Below are positions 47,160 through 56,368 of a stretch of DNA of 64,000 bases, one piece after another. The notes under the pieces are model-generated. The model saw nothing but the letters and a program-made list of their open reading frames with translations. It made no database searches and had not been told where the DNA came from. Every line of letters starts with the position of its first letter. Within the stretch, counting starts at the first letter, position 1. The stretch spans positions 62,001 to 126,000 of the forward strand of contig RDRZ01000004.1 in the NCBI GenBank assembly GCA_003709165.1, given 5' to 3'. Source of the stretch: Flavobacteriaceae bacterium PRS1. GTDB taxonomy: Bacteria; Bacteroidota; Bacteroidia; Flavobacteriales; Flavobacteriaceae. A program made the translations under genes and the position numbers.

Positions 47160-48467
47160 ATGAAAAATATAAGAAAGTTTAATATAATAATTTTAACCAT
47201 AGGTTTTTTAGCGTTTACTTCGTGTACGTTAGACGGTGGTGAAAGTTTAAACGGAGCGAGTACCTCTTCAATATCAGATGATTTATCACGAGGAGAATTA
47301 CCGCAAGCAATATCTGGAATACTTTCAGATATGAGAGATCGCTTGAACACACAAGTTGATGTGCAAAGTATAATGGGTAGAGAATACTACTACTTTACCA
47401 GTTCAGACCCTCGTTTTGAAGGAGATGTTGTAACCGGGAATTTAGATAACCAAACGTTTTATACAACAACACCTTGGGGGACAAGATATGCAGCTGTAAA
47501 AGAAGTAAATTTGGTATTATCTGGATTAGCTAATACGACTTCTGATTTTTCTGCTGCAGAAATAGCAGCAATAAGAGGTGTTCTTAATACACTTAAAGCT
47601 CATGAATTATTAATGGTATCTAACAATCAATATACCAATGGGATTAGAATTGATGTTGCTGATCCTGATAATTTAGGGCCTATTGTAGGTTATGATGAAG
47701 CACTAACAGCTATAGCTGGTCTCTTAACAGATGCAGCAAATGATTTAGCTTCGGGAGGGTCAAGCTTGCCTTTTAATTTAACATCTGGATATAGTGGTTT
47801 TGATACACCAACAGGATTTTTACAATTTAACAAAGCATTAACAGCAAGAGTAGAGGCTTATAGAGGGAATTCTTCAGCAGTATTATCTGCATTAGGAGGC
47901 TCTTTTATGAATATGACAGGTGATTTAACAACAGGTGTTTATCATACGTTTTCTTTATCTGGAGCAGATTTAGCAAATCCTCTTTTTATTGCTCAAAATC
48001 AAGAAGCAAACGTTAGGGTAGCGCATTCTAGCTTTTTGGCAGATGCTGAGGCTGGTGACTCCAGAATAAACAAAGTAACCTTAAGAGATACACCAAGAGA
48101 AGCTTCAGGCTTAGTTGGAACACATGACGTTTGGATATATCAATCGCTAGAAGATAGTACCCCAATTATTAGAAATGCTGAATTGATTTTATTATATGCT
48201 GAAGCAAATATGGTTTCTAATCCAGCGGAAGCTGTAAACGCTATTAATGTTATTAGAAATGCTGCTAGTCTTGGTGATTATGCAGGAGCACTAACACCAA
48301 GTGCATTAGAAGATGAAGTACTGAATCAAAAAAGATATGAATTGTTTGGTGAAAGCCATAGATGGATTGATATGAGAAGATTTGGTAGACTTAGTGAATT
48401 GCCTAACGATAGACCAGGAGATATGGTTCCTTCAGCAGTTCCAATTCCAAATGATGATGACTTCTAG
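47160..48467 (+). CDS. SusD/RagB-family surface lipoprotein
   Basis: A 435-residue lipoprotein (lipobox GFLAFTSCTLDGG, Cys21) with the SusD/RagB helical scaffold: TPWGTRYAAVKEVNLVLSGL early, KALTARVEAYRGN midway, and the C-terminal NAELILLYAEANM...AVNAINVIRN...NQKRYELFGESHRWIDMRR hallmark. It caps the SusC barrel and captures the ligand at the cell surface. Slightly short for the family. Confidence 0.95.
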   Translation: MKNIRKFNIIILTIGFLAFTSCTLDGGESLNGASTSSISDDLSRGELPQAISGILSDMRDRLNTQVDVQSIMGREYYYFTSSDPRFEGDVVTGNLDNQTFYTTTPWGTRYAAVKEVNLVLSGLANTTSDFSAAEIAAIRGVLNTLKAHELLMVSNNQYTNGIRIDVADPDNLGPIVGYDEALTAIAGLLTDAANDLASGGSSLPFNLTSGYSGFDTPTGFLQFNKALTARVEAYRGNSSAVLSALGGSFMNMTGDLTTGVYHTFSLSGADLANPLFIAQNQEANVRVAHSSFLADAEAGDSRINKVTLRDTPREASGLVGTHDVWIYQSLEDSTPIIRNAELILLYAEANMVSNPAEAVNAINVIRNAASLGDYAGALTPSALEDEVLNQKRYELFGESHRWIDMRRFGRLSELPNDRPGDMVPSAVPIPNDDDF

Positions 48468-48488
48468 TATTTAACAACAGTACTAAAG

Positions 48489-48521
48489 AAAAAACCGAAG
48501 CAATTTTTTCTTCGGTTTTTT
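48489..48521. terminator. bidirectional terminator between susD-like and RND genes
   Basis: Perfect 12-base stem AAAAAACCGAAG / CTTCGGTTTTTT with a 9-base loop. It separates two convergent units and can serve both. Confidence 0.85.
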
Positions 48522-48525
48522 CTAT

Positions 48526-51500
48526 TTATACCTCGTCCAAAGCTATTTTAGGAGCAGTCTTATCTTTTAACCACATTTTAAATATGGTAACTAAATAAAA
48601 CAAGATTGGAACAATAATTAAAGTTAGGAAGGTTGCTATAATTAAACCGTAAATAACGGTTTTTGCTAATGGTCCCCAAAAAATAACATTATCCCCACCA
48701 AAATATATATTAGGATTAAAATCACTAAACAGGGTATAAAAATTTATATTAAACCCAGTAGCCAGCGGAATCAGTCCTAAAATTGTTGTAATAGCAGTTA
48801 ATATTACTGGACGTAAACGTGCTTTTCCGCCTGTTACAATGGCTTCAAATAAAGTGTTTTTATCTACATATTCGTTTTCATCAATATTGAATTCAATTTT
48901 TTTTCTATCAATTAAGAGCTGTGTATAATCTAAAAGAACAACGCCATTATTTACTACAATTCCTGCTAATGCAATAATTCCCATCATAGTCATCATTATT
49001 ACAAAAGGAGCTCCCGAAATTATTAAACCGCCAAACACACCAATCAAACTTAAAAAGATTGCCAACATAATAATTGCTGGTTTTGTAACCGAATTAAATT
49101 GAAATATCAAGATGAAAAAGATTAATGCTAAACCTTTTAAAAAAGCACCATTAAGAAATTTTTGTTGTTTGTCTTGCTCTTCAATCTGTCCGGTAAAATC
49201 TATTTTTACAGATTTTGGCTTGTGATTGAAATTTATCATTTCATGTTGAATTTTTCCTACAATCTCTCCAGCGTCTGTGTAACCGGGAGTTAAAGCAGAA
49301 TAAACAGTAACCACACGCTTAATATCCTTGTGCTTGATAGAACTAAAACCCGAATTATTTTTTTGCCGTGCTATCACAGACACGGGAATCTCTTTTATTT
49401 TGCCTGTTGCCTGATCTCTAAATGTAATCTTCTGATTAAAAATTGCACTAGTATTGTATCTGTGTTTTTTATTGAATCGTACATAAATATCATAATCTTC
49501 ACCAGCTTCTTTATAAATGCCTGCTTTAGCGCCAAAAATAGAATTGCGTAATTGTTGCCCAACTTGGCCTGCACTTACACCAAGTTCTCCTGCTTTTTTA
49601 CGGTCAACTAAAACTTGCATGGATGGTTTGGATTTGTTTACATCTATTTTGAGTTCATCAATTCCAGGAATATTTTTACTGTTGATAAAATCACGCATCC
49701 TTTCAGCAGTAGCGATTAATTCGGTATAATCATCGCCTTCCAGTTCAATATTTATCGGGTAGCCTTGTGGAGGACCAGCATTGTCTTTTTCCACACTAAT
49801 AGCAACTCCAGGAAATTTATCTTTTAAATCTTCACGTATTTTTTTAAGTAATTCCCTGCTTTTCGCTCCTTTCCGGTATTTATACTCACGCATAGAAGCT
49901 GTTATTTTGCCTCGATGTGGCATTTCGGTTACTGCTGCATCAGTTTGTGGATTTCCTGCGCCTTCACCTACTTGTGACACGGCACTTTCGGTCATAAAGT
50001 TGTAATCTCCATCTTTATATTCTTCAGCATTAATTACATTATAAACTCTTTTTTCAATGGCTTTGGTTATGGCATTCGTTTTTTCAATATCTGTTCCTTG
50101 AGGATATTCTATGTAAACAATGATTTGATTAGGTTCATTATCTGGGAAAAATTCAATTTGGGTTCGTTTACTTGCTATCGAAGCCCCAAAGCCTCCAAAA
50201 GCTATAAATAATAAAAGTACAGTTCCAAGGCTAATTGCATAAGGTTTCCATCCTTTTAAAGCTGCTCTTAATATTTTTTCGTAAAACCGTTCTAATTTAG
50301 GCAAGCTATTTCTTTGAAATGAATTTGCTGCATTACGTAATACCAATCTATACACCCATAGTATAAGCATAGTAACTATCATTACACTTCCTATAGCTCG
50401 ATATTCACCTCCAAAAATTAAAATGAGCAATCCGACAACAGTCAATATTGCCGAAATAACAACAATGCGTTTTATGGGCATTTCTTCATCCTCTATTTTC
50501 ATAAATTGAGACACCATTACCGAATTGAAAAAGATAGCCACAAATAATGAAGATCCCAAAACCACTGAAAGAGTGATAGGGAAATATATCATAAATTCTC
50601 CCATCATTCCTGGCCACATTCCAAGCGGAATAAAAGCTGCTATTGTTGTAGCTGTAGAGATTATAATTGGAAATGCAATCTCACTTATTCCTTTTTTAGC
50701 GGCTTCAATACGGTTTAACCCTTCTGTTTCCATCAATCGATACACGTTTTCGACCACAACAATTCCATTATCTACCAACATACCAAGACCCATTATTAGC
50801 CCAAATAAAATCATTGTATTCATGGTGTAGCCCAGAGCATTTAATATCATTAATGACATAAACATCGACATTGGGATTGCAAAACCAACAAATAATGCAT
50901 TTTTAAGTCCTAAAAAGAACATTAAAACCAATACAACGAGCATTATACCGAAGATGATATTGTTTACCAAATCATCTACTTGACCAATGGTTTTAGAAGA
51001 TTGATCGTTTGTAATTGTAACTTTTAAATTAGGAGGAAAAACGTTTGATTTGGCATTTGTCACAATTCTTTCAATTTTTTCGGCAGCAGCAACCATGTTT
51101 CTGCCGGAACGCTTTTTAACATCCAGCATTACAACGGGTTCTCCAAACTCTCTTGCATAAGTAGTACGCTCTTTTTCTTTAAAAGCTACTTCAGCAACAT
51201 CTTTTAGATATATAGAATTCCCTTTTTCTGTTTTTACAACAAAATTTTCTAAATCTTTTGGGTTTTCAATCTCACCTATTATTCTAATAGTACGACGTTG
51301 TCCACTTGCAATTAAATTACCAGCAGACATTGTTGTATTTCCGTTTTTAATGGCTCCAATAATATCGCTAAAACTAACTTGAGCTGCCATCATTTTATAG
51401 ATATCTACTGCAACTTCAACTTCTTTGTCTTGGGCACCACGAATGTCAACCTGTTTAATTTCTAATAAATCTTCGATTTCGTCTTGTAGGTATTCGGCAA

Positions 51501-52014
51501 ACTCTTTAAGTTTTTCAACAGGATAATCACCTGAAATATTAATGTTAAGAATTGGCATTTCTTCTGAAAATCTTATATCAAAAACATTGGGCTCCACTTT
51601 GGCATCGTTAAATGTTGGCCAGTCTTCGTTCGAAGTTTCAGTATCAACTTCATCTTTTACTTTTTGTTTAGCTGCTTCTACAGTAATACCATCATCGAAT
51701 TCTACAATAATCATTGAAAAATCCTCTTGCGATGTTGAAGTGATTTCTATTACATTGCTTACCGTTTTAAGCTTTTCTTCTAAAGGGTCTGTGATTAATT
51801 TTTCTATGTCTTCGGCAGTATTTCCAGGAAATACGGAGTTTATATAAATTTTGGTTTCTTTCACTTCCGGAAAATTTTCTCTTGCCATACTAAAATATGC
51901 CGAAATACCAGAAAATAATATTAAAACCATCATAACATAAATGGTGGTTTTATTATTTATTGCCCAAGATGATAGCCCAAACTCTTTATCTATTTTTTTT
52001 CGCTGTTTCGTCAT
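48526..52014 (-). CDS. RND-family efflux transporter (AcrB-like)
   Basis: A 1162-residue inner-membrane proton-driven pump, a little longer than AcrB (1049). Features are the N-terminal helix, periplasmic porter domains and twelve membrane helices. VVLVLMFFLGLKNALFVGFA and the proton-relay region GLIMGLGMLVDNGIVVVENV are visible. The duplicated half has MMTMMGIIALAGIVVNNGVV. Last gene of the tetR-tolC-adaptor-pump operon. Drug, bile or metabolite export are all possible. Confidence 0.92.
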   Translation of the reverse strand: MTKQRKKIDKEFGLSSWAINNKTTIYVMMVLILFSGISAYFSMARENFPEVKETKIYINSVFPGNTAEDIEKLITDPLEEKLKTVSNVIEITSTSQEDFSMIIVEFDDGITVEAAKQKVKDEVDTETSNEDWPTFNDAKVEPNVFDIRFSEEMPILNINISGDYPVEKLKEFAEYLQDEIEDLLEIKQVDIRGAQDKEVEVAVDIYKMMAAQVSFSDIIGAIKNGNTTMSAGNLIASGQRRTIRIIGEIENPKDLENFVVKTEKGNSIYLKDVAEVAFKEKERTTYAREFGEPVVMLDVKKRSGRNMVAAAEKIERIVTNAKSNVFPPNLKVTITNDQSSKTIGQVDDLVNNIIFGIMLVVLVLMFFLGLKNALFVGFAIPMSMFMSLMILNALGYTMNTMILFGLIMGLGMLVDNGIVVVENVYRLMETEGLNRIEAAKKGISEIAFPIIISTATTIAAFIPLGMWPGMMGEFMIYFPITLSVVLGSSLFVAIFFNSVMVSQFMKIEDEEMPIKRIVVISAILTVVGLLILIFGGEYRAIGSVMIVTMLILWVYRLVLRNAANSFQRNSLPKLERFYEKILRAALKGWKPYAISLGTVLLLFIAFGGFGASIASKRTQIEFFPDNEPNQIIVYIEYPQGTDIEKTNAITKAIEKRVYNVINAEEYKDGDYNFMTESAVSQVGEGAGNPQTDAAVTEMPHRGKITASMREYKYRKGAKSRELLKKIREDLKDKFPGVAISVEKDNAGPPQGYPINIELEGDDYTELIATAERMRDFINSKNIPGIDELKIDVNKSKPSMQVLVDRKKAGELGVSAGQVGQQLRNSIFGAKAGIYKEAGEDYDIYVRFNKKHRYNTSAIFNQKITFRDQATGKIKEIPVSVIARQKNNSGFSSIKHKDIKRVVTVYSALTPGYTDAGEIVGKIQHEMINFNHKPKSVKIDFTGQIEEQDKQQKFLNGAFLKGLALIFFILIFQFNSVTKPAIIMLAIFLSLIGVFGGLIISGAPFVIMMTMMGIIALAGIVVNNGVVLLDYTQLLIDRKKIEFNIDENEYVDKNTLFEAIVTGGKARLRPVILTAITTILGLIPLATGFNINFYTLFSDFNPNIYFGGDNVIFWGPLAKTVIYGLIIATFLTLIIVPILFYLVTIFKMWLKDKTAPKIALDEV

Positions 52015-52025
52015 AATGTTTTGGC

Positions 52026-53195
52026 TTAATTATTTTCAACTTGTACAGTTTGCCCTTCTTCTACACGTCGAGCCCCTTCATTTATAACTTCAGTTCCGTT
52101 TTCAATTCCACTTAAAACTTCAATAACATCTCCTTGTGTTTTACCAGTTTGTATAATTGCTTTTTTAACTACCGCAATATTATCTTCTTGTTTATCTATT
52201 ATAACATAGATATATTGTTCCCCTTTTGAATTTTCCGAAACAATACTTTGAGGAATCAGCAATGCTTTTTTGTTGGTATAATCGTTGATTTTTAATTTGA
52301 CAGTAAGGTTTAGTTTGATGCTTTTATCCTTATTTGGCACAGCAATTTCTACTTTAAATGTTCTGTTTGCAGGATTGATATAATTACTTGCCTGACGTAT
52401 TTTTGCATGAATTGTTTTTCCTAAAACAGGAAATTCTACTATTACAGTTTTGTTTTTAACCACAGTTAAGATATTACTTTCGGGCACATTGGTTTCTATA
52501 TACATATTATCCAGATTAACAATACGCATAAGTTGAGATTGACCTGGAGCGACAACGCTCCCTTGTTCGGATATTATATCATCTATTGTTCCAGAAAAAG
52601 GAGCTTTAACAATTGTTTTATCCAGTTGAATTTGAATTTGATTAACCATTTGTTGTTGTACTTCGAAATTGGATTTTGCTTGTAAATATTGCATTTCGCT
52701 TCCGATGTTTTGCTTCCATAATCGGTCTTGGCGTTCAAAAGTAGTTTTAGCCAAATCCGACCGGATTTGTAATTGTGCCAGTTGTTGACTTAATCCGCCA
52801 TCGTCAATTTTTGCTAAAATCTGCCCTTTTTTTACATATTGTCCTTCTCTAACATAAACTTTAGAGAGTATTCCAGCATATTCCGGATAAATTACTAAAA
52901 GGTTTTTTGTGCTTACATTACCCTGTAATTCCAAATAATGATTAAATACTTCTTCTTTTACGGTAAACGTTGAAATTAAAGCAACTTTTTTTGTGGTATC
53001 TAATTCATCAATTTTGGCATCGAGTTGTTTTAACTGCTCAACGATTTCTATTTGTTTCGAAATTATCTGGTCTTTTTTAGCTCTAATTGCTTCTAAATTA
53101 TTTGTAGCTATCACGTCTTCGACAGATTTTTTCTTGTCAGATCCGCAAGAAAAAATCAGTATTGTTAGAACTAGTATTGTATATATGTGTTTCAT
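52026..53195 (-). CDS. efflux RND periplasmic adaptor (membrane fusion) lipoprotein
   Basis: A 389-residue HlyD/AcrA-type adaptor anchored by a lipobox (TILIFSCGSD, Cys17). A coiled-coil hairpin lies at about residues 25-65 and 135-180, a lipoyl-like half motif in VYVREGQYVKKGQILAKIDD and its partner IVKAPFSGTIDDIISEQGSV, then beta-barrel and membrane-proximal domains. It bridges the pump and the TolC-like channel. It follows the tolC-like gene after a 124-base gap that contains a REP-like repeat. Confidence 0.92.
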   Translation of the reverse strand: MKHIYTILVLTILIFSCGSDKKKSVEDVIATNNLEAIRAKKDQIISKQIEIVEQLKQLDAKIDELDTTKKVALISTFTVKEEVFNHYLELQGNVSTKNLLVIYPEYAGILSKVYVREGQYVKKGQILAKIDDGGLSQQLAQLQIRSDLAKTTFERQDRLWKQNIGSEMQYLQAKSNFEVQQQMVNQIQIQLDKTIVKAPFSGTIDDIISEQGSVVAPGQSQLMRIVNLDNMYIETNVPESNILTVVKNKTVIVEFPVLGKTIHAKIRQASNYINPANRTFKVEIAVPNKDKSIKLNLTVKLKINDYTNKKALLIPQSIVSENSKGEQYIYVIIDKQEDNIAVVKKAIIQTGKTQGDVIEVLSGIENGTEVINEGARRVEEGQTVQVENN

Positions 53196-53220
53196 GTGTT
53201 TGTATTTAATGTTTTTTAAT

Positions 53221-53256
53221 GGTCATCCCGATAATCATCGGAACTATTCGCTAATA
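53221..53256. repeat. REP-like repeat, copy A (in the tolC-adaptor gap)
   Basis: GGTCATCCCGATAATCATCG and the following bases form an imperfect CCGAT/ATCGG hairpin. It is about 90 percent identical to the copy at 57398-57433, including the downstream ACT-TTCG-TAATAA part. Confidence 0.6.
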
Positions 53257-53318
53257 AATATTCCTTTTGGATATAAAGCTTTTTTCATAAGCTCGATTCA
53301 TAATGATTTGGTTTCGTA

Positions 53319-54659
53319 TTAATTAATGATATTTAAGACCGTTTCTAAGTCTGCTTTTTTTGTAATTACATTTAACATCGCTTGCAGATAGTCTTGTTGT
53401 GACGCGTAAAGTTGAGTTTGTGCTTGGTGTAAATCGAAACTTGAAGCAATCCCTTCAAAGAATTTTATTTGATTTTTTTTCTCAATACGTTCGGCAAGGG
53501 TTAAATTTTCTTTTTTGTTTTCATAATCTTCTATTGCAAACCGATAATTGCTTTTGGCTGAAGCAATTTGTAGCTTTATATTTTGTTCTGCTTCTGTTAA
53601 ATCTTCTTCGGCCTTTTCCAGATTAATTCTTGCCCTTTGAGTAGCAGAACTTCTTTCAAGAGAACTAAAAATAGGAATGTTCATACTTACACCAAATAAC
53701 GAAGAACCAAACCATCTTTCATTGGAGTTAGTAAATGTGAATTGATCACTATAACCAGTATAACCACCATTTAAAAATGCTGTTAACGTAGGTAGCGCTT
53801 TCCATTTTTCAAGTTTTAATAATAGTTCTTTAGACACTTTATCATTTGATGCGATTCTGAAATCAATGGTGTTCTCAATATTTTCATCGGCTTCGAGCAA
53901 GTTTAAAACAATATTATTCAAGGTCAAACTTTCCAGATTATCTATTAAAATTGTTTTAGAGTTTAGATCGATACCAATGGTTATGTTAAACATTTGATAT
54001 GCTAAAGTTTTTAATCTGGATATGTTTCTTAAATTACTTTGTACTCCAGATAATGTAATTTGTAATTGTTCAACACTTTCTTGTTCTTCCAAACCGTTTT
54101 CAAATATTTTTGAAATTTCGAAAAGATTTTTTTCGAGAACTGCTACATTTCTCTCTAAAATACTTATACTTTCTTCGGCTAATAATACATTACCGTAAGC
54201 ATTTATTACGGCTTTTCTAACTTCAAGATCTGTTTTTACTTTAGCATTTTCAGAAATATCCAGAAACACTTTTGCCGATTGAAGACCTACAATATATGAG
54301 CCATCAAATATTTTTTGATTTATAACTATAAAAGCATTCATAGATTGTTTTGTACCAAATTCTATTTCAGCAAATTCACCTGGATTACCTCCAAAAAACT
54401 CGGCAGGAATTAAAGATACTTGCTGTTTAAGCCAATTGTTATAGTCAATTTTTGCACTTATTTGAGGCAAACCTGTAGCTGTTGTTTCCCATTTAAGTTC
54501 CTTTGCAAATTCTATATCTCTAGCGGCATTTTTTGCAGTTCTATTATTAACCAAAGCATAATCTATAGCCTCTTTTAAGCTAAAACTATACGAATCTTCT
54601 TGAGAAGACCCTAAAACCGAGAATAGTAAACCAGTTATTATTAGTAGCTTATTTTTCAT
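53319..54659 (-). CDS. TolC-family outer membrane channel
   Basis: A 446-residue outer-membrane efflux protein with a signal peptide (LLIITGLLFSVLGSSQ) and two long-helix repeats: AIDYALVNNRTAKNAARDIE in the first half, and RINLEKAEEDLTEAEQNIKLQIA with QTQLYASQQDYLQAMLNVI in the second. It forms the exit duct for the RND pump. Its start overlaps the end of tetR by 11 bases. Confidence 0.92.
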   Translation of the reverse strand: MKNKLLIITGLLFSVLGSSQEDSYSFSLKEAIDYALVNNRTAKNAARDIEFAKELKWETTATGLPQISAKIDYNNWLKQQVSLIPAEFFGGNPGEFAEIEFGTKQSMNAFIVINQKIFDGSYIVGLQSAKVFLDISENAKVKTDLEVRKAVINAYGNVLLAEESISILERNVAVLEKNLFEISKIFENGLEEQESVEQLQITLSGVQSNLRNISRLKTLAYQMFNITIGIDLNSKTILIDNLESLTLNNIVLNLLEADENIENTIDFRIASNDKVSKELLLKLEKWKALPTLTAFLNGGYTGYSDQFTFTNSNERWFGSSLFGVSMNIPIFSSLERSSATQRARINLEKAEEDLTEAEQNIKLQIASAKSNYRFAIEDYENKKENLTLAERIEKKNQIKFFEGIASSFDLHQAQTQLYASQQDYLQAMLNVITKKADLETVLNIIN

Positions 54660-55269
54660 TATTTATGATTGATTTTGAATGTGTTATTTGGTTTAAAAAT
54701 TCTAATCCTTTTGAAGTACAAATACCTCTTATGTGATATTCTAAATAATGCTCCATGAGCATATTCATGGAAAACTGCTCATTAGGAAATAAATCTTTGT
54801 CTTTAATTGCAATTATGGAGCTAAAATATATTCTAGAAATAAAATCGATATGTATTTCTTTTCTGAATAATTTTTGTTTAATACCACGTTCTAAATTTTC
54901 GGTCACACATTCTTGCATAATATCAAACTGCTTTTTCTTGAGCGTAGCAAAAATTTGCGGATAATATTTTTGTAGCTGATATTGTGGAGACGATTTTTCA
55001 TCTTTTAGATGATTCATTACCAACTTTTTGATATCATAAAATTCTTCAATGGGATTTTTTTCTAATGCACAAATACAATCGATACCACTGCAAATTCTTT
55101 CAAAAAGCGAAAGAGTAACAGCTTCTACTAGTTTCGTTTTATTATCAAAATGGATATAAATAGTTTTTTTTGAGATGCCAATTTTATTGGCCAAATCATC
55201 CATAGTTATACTCTTAAACCCATAGTTTAAGAACATATCAGTAGCATTTAATAATATTTTATCTCTCAT
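54649..55269 (-). CDS. TetR/AcrR-family transcriptional regulator
   Basis: A 206-residue repressor with an N-terminal TetR helix-turn-helix (LNYGFKSITMDDLANKIGIS then KKTIYIHFDNKTKLVEAV) and a variable ligand-binding C-terminal domain. First gene of the efflux operon, overlapping tolC by 11 bases, so it probably represses its own operon through the inverted repeat just upstream. Confidence 0.92.
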   Translation of the reverse strand: MRDKILLNATDMFLNYGFKSITMDDLANKIGISKKTIYIHFDNKTKLVEAVTLSLFERICSGIDCICALEKNPIEEFYDIKKLVMNHLKDEKSSPQYQLQKYYPQIFATLKKKQFDIMQECVTENLERGIKQKLFRKEIHIDFISRIYFSSIIAIKDKDLFPNEQFSMNMLMEHYLEYHIRGICTSKGLEFLNQITHSKSIINNEK

Positions 55270-55278
55270 AAATGAATG

Positions 55279-55309
55279 CGAAAGTACAACTGGAAACTTT
55301 AAAAACCAA
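55279..55309 (-). promoter_or_regulatory. probable promoter of the efflux operon
   Basis: On the minus strand a TTG (55307-55309), 20-base spacer, and TACTTTCG (55279-55286, one mismatch from TAnnTTTG). The expected start of transcription is a few bases ahead of the tetR start codon. Confidence 0.4.
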
Positions 55310-55318
55310 AAAAGTTTC
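55293..55318. promoter_or_regulatory. candidate TetR operator
   Basis: Perfect inverted repeat GAAACTTT (55293-55300) and AAAGTTTC (55311-55318) with a 10-base spacer, overlapping the -33 part of the tetR promoter. Location and symmetry fit autorepression by the TetR protein. Confidence 0.55.
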
Positions 55319-55393
55319 TAAAGTTTTGTGTGTTTTTAACATTTATATTTTCAAGACACTTTTTAATATGATGAATTGACTTATTTTAGCAAC

Positions 55394-56368
55394 ATGTTAT
55401 CTATTGAAGACTATCGGAAAGAATTTGTCTATTATTTGAATCGGTTTATAAGTCCAAAAGAACCAAGAAATCTTTATGACCCAATTCATTATATTTTACA
55501 ATTAGGCGGAAAGCGTTTGCGCCCGGTTTTAACCTTAATGACTGCTGAAATTTTTGACTGCGACTACAAAAAGGCATTAAATGCAGCATTAAGTGTTGAA
55601 GTGTTTCATAATTTTTCTTTAGTTCATGACGATATATTGGATGTTGCCCCACTACGACGAGGTAAAGAAACTGTGCATGAAAAATGGAATATAAATATTG
55701 GGATTCTTTCGGGAGATGCGATGCTCATTATAGCCTATCAGCTTTTTGAAAATTATGAATCAAAGACATTCCAAACTTTAGCAAAATTATTTAGTAAAAC
55801 AGCACTTGTAGTTTGTGAAGGGCAACAATACGATATAGATTTTGAGGTTAGAAACGACGTTACTAATACGGAGTATTTAAAAATGATTGAGTATAAAACA
55901 GCCGTTTTGGTTGCAGCAGCAATGCAAATGGGAGCCATTATAGCTAAAGCGTCTCTTGAGGATCAAAATAGTATTTATGAGTTTGGTAAAAATCTCGGAA
56001 TTGCTTTTCAGTTGCAAGATGATTATTTGGATGCTTTTGGAAACCCTGAAACCTTTGGAAAACAAGCAGGAGGAGATATTATTGAAAACAAAAAAACGTA
56101 CTTATATATTAAGGCACTAGAGTTTTCTTCGGATAAAGGGAAACAAGAATTACATGATTTGTTTAGCTTATCGCCAAACAATAGTGTACATAAGATTGAA
56201 AGAGTCAAGCAAATTTTTTTAACAAGCGGTTCTGCTGAAGCCACAAAAAATGCAATAGAATATTACACAAACAAAGCATTTTCTGTTTTAGAAACGTTGA
56301 ATATTTCAGAAAACAAAAAAAATGTTTTAAAACAATTTGGAACGCAGTTGATGAATAGGGATGATTAA
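55394..56368 (+). CDS. polyprenyl (all-trans) diphosphate synthase
   Basis: A 324-residue prenyltransferase that elongates isoprenoid chains by condensing isopentenyl diphosphate. Both aspartate-rich metal sites are present (LVHDDILD and FQLQDDYLDAFG), along with GGKRLRPVLTLM and GDAMLI. The ATG at 55394 (MLSIEDYRKEF) is preferred over a TTG 18 bases upstream. Probable product is the menaquinone side chain or undecaprenyl-type precursor. Its end overlaps the end of moaA by 4 bases. Confidence 0.9.
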   Translation: MLSIEDYRKEFVYYLNRFISPKEPRNLYDPIHYILQLGGKRLRPVLTLMTAEIFDCDYKKALNAALSVEVFHNFSLVHDDILDVAPLRRGKETVHEKWNINIGILSGDAMLIIAYQLFENYESKTFQTLAKLFSKTALVVCEGQQYDIDFEVRNDVTNTEYLKMIEYKTAVLVAAAMQMGAIIAKASLEDQNSIYEFGKNLGIAFQLQDDYLDAFGNPETFGKQAGGDIIENKKTYLYIKALEFSSDKGKQELHDLFSLSPNNSVHKIERVKQIFLTSGSAEATKNAIEYYTNKAFSVLETLNISENKKNVLKQFGTQLMNRDD

